Below are positions 20,097 through 21,372 of a stretch of 21,372 bases of DNA, in pieces. The notes beneath the pieces were generated by a model. That model saw nothing but the letters and a program-made list of their open reading frames with translations, ran no database searches and was not told the DNA's origin. How positions within the stretch are numbered: position 1 is the stretch's first letter; every line of letters begins with the position of its first letter. The position numbers and the translations under genes were made by a program. This DNA comes from a virus, in the IMG/VR virus record IMGVR_UViG_3300048547_000135, positions 1 to 21,372 of that record; one strand, given 5' to 3'.

Positions 20097-20510
20097 TTAT
20101 TCTCCTTTCAATGTTGGTAGGATACCGTGATTACCTTCGTGAGATGGAGCTGTCCATCCTTCAGGTTTCATTAGATCAGGTAATCCTAATGGGTTTGGCC
20201 TTCCTTCCTTTACTCCAGGTTCTTTGGCCATATTTGCTTTAAGAACTTCGTCCCAAGCTTTATAAGGATCGACTCCGAAGGCATCAAGAGTACCGATTGC
20301 CACTACACAAAGGTCAACTAAACCATCTACGATTTCTTCGGAGTCGATAACTTTTTGGGCTGATCTTGTTTCTTCAAGTTCTTCTTGTAGGAAGTCAACT
20401 CGAAAACGCAAGAACGCCTTCAACTGATTTATATCTGCTGTCTGCATCCAATCATGTGTTTTATATTTGGCTTGCATTTCATTAATGTCTTTTACCCAGT
20501 CTTTACTCAT
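20097..20510 (-). CDS. mazG: MazG-like nucleotide pyrophosphohydrolase
   Basis: 137 aa from the ATG at 20510. This start is chosen over an upstream ATG at 20549 because AAGGA lies 7 bp before it and it overlaps the cytochrome gene by only 8 bp. All-alpha NTP pyrophosphatase features are FLQEELEETR (Glu43, Glu44, Glu46, Glu47) and SEEIVDGLVDLCVVAIGTLD (Glu59, Asp62, Asp66), the EExxE...ExxD metal site, followed by AFGVDPYKAWDEVLKANMAK. The C terminus is Pro/Gly-rich. Phage MazG proteins may alter (p)ppGpp or clear nucleotides. T4 dCTPase gp56 belongs to the same broad superfamily, so a dCTPase role in the cytosine-modification scheme is worth considering. Confidence 0.85.
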   Translation of the reverse strand: MSKDWVKDINEMQAKYKTHDWMQTADINQLKAFLRFRVDFLQEELEETRSAQKVIDSEEIVDGLVDLCVVAIGTLDAFGVDPYKAWDEVLKANMAKEPGVKEGRPNPLGLPDLMKPEGWTAPSHEGNHGILPTLKGE

Positions 20511-20814
20511 TTGGATATCCTTGTGAAATATATACACCGATAGCACCAATTTGTCCTTCGGTTAAACCTTTTGCTGTTCCCCACATCAACATAGATTGAG
20601 GACCAACTTGTTCTCCTGCTTTATATTTTAATAACTTACCAATAATATCATCAGCAGATTGTCCTTGTAATTTAGGACCTATACCACCTTGTCCTTGTGG
20701 TCCATGACAGGCAGCACAAGTATTCATAATTGGTCTGATATCAGCAAAACGATCTTCAGCCATTGCGACTGATGTCATTCCTAATAGAGCAGTTGTTAAT
20801 AAAACGTTCTTCAT
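20503..20814 (-). CDS. Secreted class I c-type cytochrome (c553/c4-like)
   Basis: 103 aa. A Sec signal peptide MKNVLLTTALLGMTSVAMA with cleavage after Ala19 leaves about 84 residues for the periplasm. The haem-binding CAACH is at 33-37, preceded by FADIRPIMNTC and followed by GPQGQGGIGPKLQGQSA, the usual class I layout. The axial Met is probably Met75 or Met77 in GPQSMLMWGTAKGLT. The closing helix is EGQIGAIGVYISQGYP. It is a complete, apparently functional electron carrier. It overlaps the glutaredoxin stop by 4 bp and the MazG-like start by 8 bp, so it is integral to the operon. Phage cytochromes are uncommon; it likely supports host electron flow during infection (inference). Maturation would use the host haem-ligation machinery. 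Confidence 0.92.
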   Translation of the reverse strand: MKNVLLTTALLGMTSVAMAEDRFADIRPIMNTCAACHGPQGQGGIGPKLQGQSADDIIGKLLKYKAGEQVGPQSMLMWGTAKGLTEGQIGAIGVYISQGYPNE

Positions 20815-21026
20815 AGTAATTCCCTTAATTGGTCGAAACCACCGATCTTTTCTTCGTCTTTAATAATCTGAGGAAAAGTTCTTGCGGTTGGAAAAATTTC
20901 AAAAAATTCGTCTTGAGAATAATCAAGACCTAAATGCATGTACTGATATTCAGCACCTTTAGATTCACAAAGTTGTTTTGCCATTTTACAATAAGCGCAA
21001 TTGTCTTTACCGTAAATCTTTATCAT
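20811..21026 (-). CDS. Glutaredoxin
   Basis: 71 aa. Dithiol active site Cys10-Ala-Tyr-Cys13 in DNCAYCKMAK, cis-Pro motif TFPQI (Pro52) and the GGFDQL glutathione-binding turn (62-67) are all present. Length is normal for phage glutaredoxins such as NrdC-type proteins. It would donate electrons to ribonucleotide reductase or reduce protein disulfides, possibly the peroxiredoxin at 6030-6542. Overlaps the upstream gene by 4 bp (ATGA) and the cytochrome start by 4 bp. Confidence 0.92.
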   Translation of the reverse strand: MIKIYGKDNCAYCKMAKQLCESKGAEYQYMHLGLDYSQDEFFEIFPTARTFPQIIKDEEKIGGFDQLRELL

Positions 21027-21310
21027 ACTAGTTTTAGTCCACCACTATCTGGTAGAGCTATCCCTGTTGTTGCTTCAAGTACCTGCTTTTTCAACTCGTC
21101 TTGTGGTTCAGCCACGAACATAACGTGTTGTTCAGATACAGCAATTGGTTTTCTTGAGGCATAAGGTACGAAAGGAACCATTCCAATTTTACCTTCACCT
21201 GCTGGTACTAACAAGATTCCATCTGTTAATGTATAGAATCCTTTATCATATACCACTTTTGCTACAACCTCTTCTCCGGTTGATAGTCTTACAATTTGTA
21301 CATCGCTCAT
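21023..21310 (-). CDS. Small conserved-type phage protein, LSm-like beta protein
   Basis: 95 aa. The opening VQIVRLSTGEEVVAKVVYDK followed by FYTLTDGILLVPAGEGKIGM reads as a short-stranded beta barrel of the LSm-like type. I recall similar proteins in marine T4-like phages, annotated as hypothetical. The C-terminal half (EPQDELKKQVLEATTGIALP) is helical and then loose. First gene after the promoter at 21335-21363, coupled to glutaredoxin by ATGA. Function unknown; RNA or DNA binding is only suggested by the predicted fold. Confidence 0.7.
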   Translation of the reverse strand: MSDVQIVRLSTGEEVVAKVVYDKGFYTLTDGILLVPAGEGKIGMVPFVPYASRKPIAVSEQHVMFVAEPQDELKKQVLEATTGIALPDSGGLKLV

Positions 21311-21334
21311 TGCGTTTCTCCTGTAATAGTGTTT

Positions 21335-21363
21335 ATTATAACACAGTTTAATTTAAATGTCAA
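21335..21363 (-). promoter_or_regulatory. Sigma70-type promoter of the redox/nucleotide operon
   Basis: TTGACA (21363-21358), 17-bp spacer, TATAAT (21340-21335), with ACTA before the -35 and A after the -10. A CAGGAGAAACGC ribosome-binding region follows before the ATG at 21310. It drives five coupled genes to 19868. Confidence 0.88.
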
Positions 21364-21372
21364 TAGTTTAAC

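Noticed and set aside
19854-20120. Plus-strand 88-codon reading frame opposite the 75-aa gene
   Set aside because: The minus-strand gene has a strong AAGGAG site, sits in an operon and encodes a coherent helical protein; the plus-strand product is low-complexity Ser/Ala/Thr.
20511-20549. Longer MazG-like start at ATG 20549
   Set aside because: The 13 extra residues are not MazG-like, lie wholly inside the cytochrome gene and lack a ribosome-binding site as good as the one before 20510.
1-21372. CRISPR array, insertion sequence or transposase
   Set aside because: No regularly spaced repeats of 20-40 bp, no transposase motif and no flanking inverted repeats were seen on either strand.

Overview
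The window is AT-rich, densely packed DNA from a T4-like (Straboviridae/Kyanoviridae-type) contractile-tailed bacteriophage, most likely a marine one. This rests on recognisable T4 orthologues in T4-like order: gp53, gp48, gp4, gp54, gp26, a tape-measure-like protein, then sliding clamp gp45 / clamp loader gp44-gp62 / RegA, plus DexA, DsbA-like, dCMP deaminase and a gp42-like dCMP hydroxymethylase. Small accessory genes (Hsp20, peroxiredoxin, MazG-like protein, glutaredoxin, cytochrome c) and the low GC resemble marine T4-like phages of alphaproteobacteria or cyanobacteria. No photosystem gene is present, so I lean towards a heterotrophic proteobacterial host, but the window does not settle this.

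Layout. Positions 1-1236 (minus) hold the start of gp53 and all of gp48. Positions 1326-5959 (plus) form a late tail/head block: gp4, a conserved virion-type protein, gp54-like, gp26, a frameshift extension, and the tape-measure-like protein. Everything after that is on the minus strand. 6030-7362 holds a peroxiredoxin, Hsp20 and a small lipoprotein; 7463-7538 is a tRNA-Thr with its own promoter; 7584-10612 is the replication-clamp operon. 10658-12162 holds a glycosyltransferase and DexA. 12222-17305 is a modification cluster: C5-cytosine methyltransferase, GT-B glycosyltransferase, cytidylyltransferase, GT-A-type glycosyltransferase, a HAD-kinase fusion and a membrane peptide. 17364-19069 holds dCMP deaminase, dCMP hydroxymethylase, DsbA-like and a nucleotide-modification-associated protein. 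19126-21310 holds a GIY-YIG-like protein and a small redox/nucleotide operon (LSm-like protein, glutaredoxin, cytochrome c, MazG-like, small helical protein).

Regulation is unusually legible. Seven minus-strand promoters have a perfect TTGACA, exactly 17 bp, and TATAAT, usually inside a wider ACTATTGACA...TATAATA frame. T4-type late boxes (TATAAATA or AATAAATA) lie before gp48, gp4, Hsp20 and regA.

Three observations stand out. (1) A textbook -1 programmed frameshift signal at the end of gp26 (T7 slippery run, 6-nt spacer, 8-bp hairpin) would fuse gp26 to a 58-codon extension directly upstream of the tape-measure-like gene, which is the G/GT tail-chaperone arrangement. (2) A cytosine-modification system combines a dCMP hydroxymethylase, a C5-methyltransferase and a GT-B glycosyltransferase. 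The last two end in near-identical LE(E/D)FFG tails that resemble sliding-clamp-binding peptides. (3) A HAD-kinase fusion, a cytidylyltransferase and glycosyltransferases could form a pathway to a CDP-activated group. A c-type cytochrome in an operon with glutaredoxin is a further unusual accessory gene.
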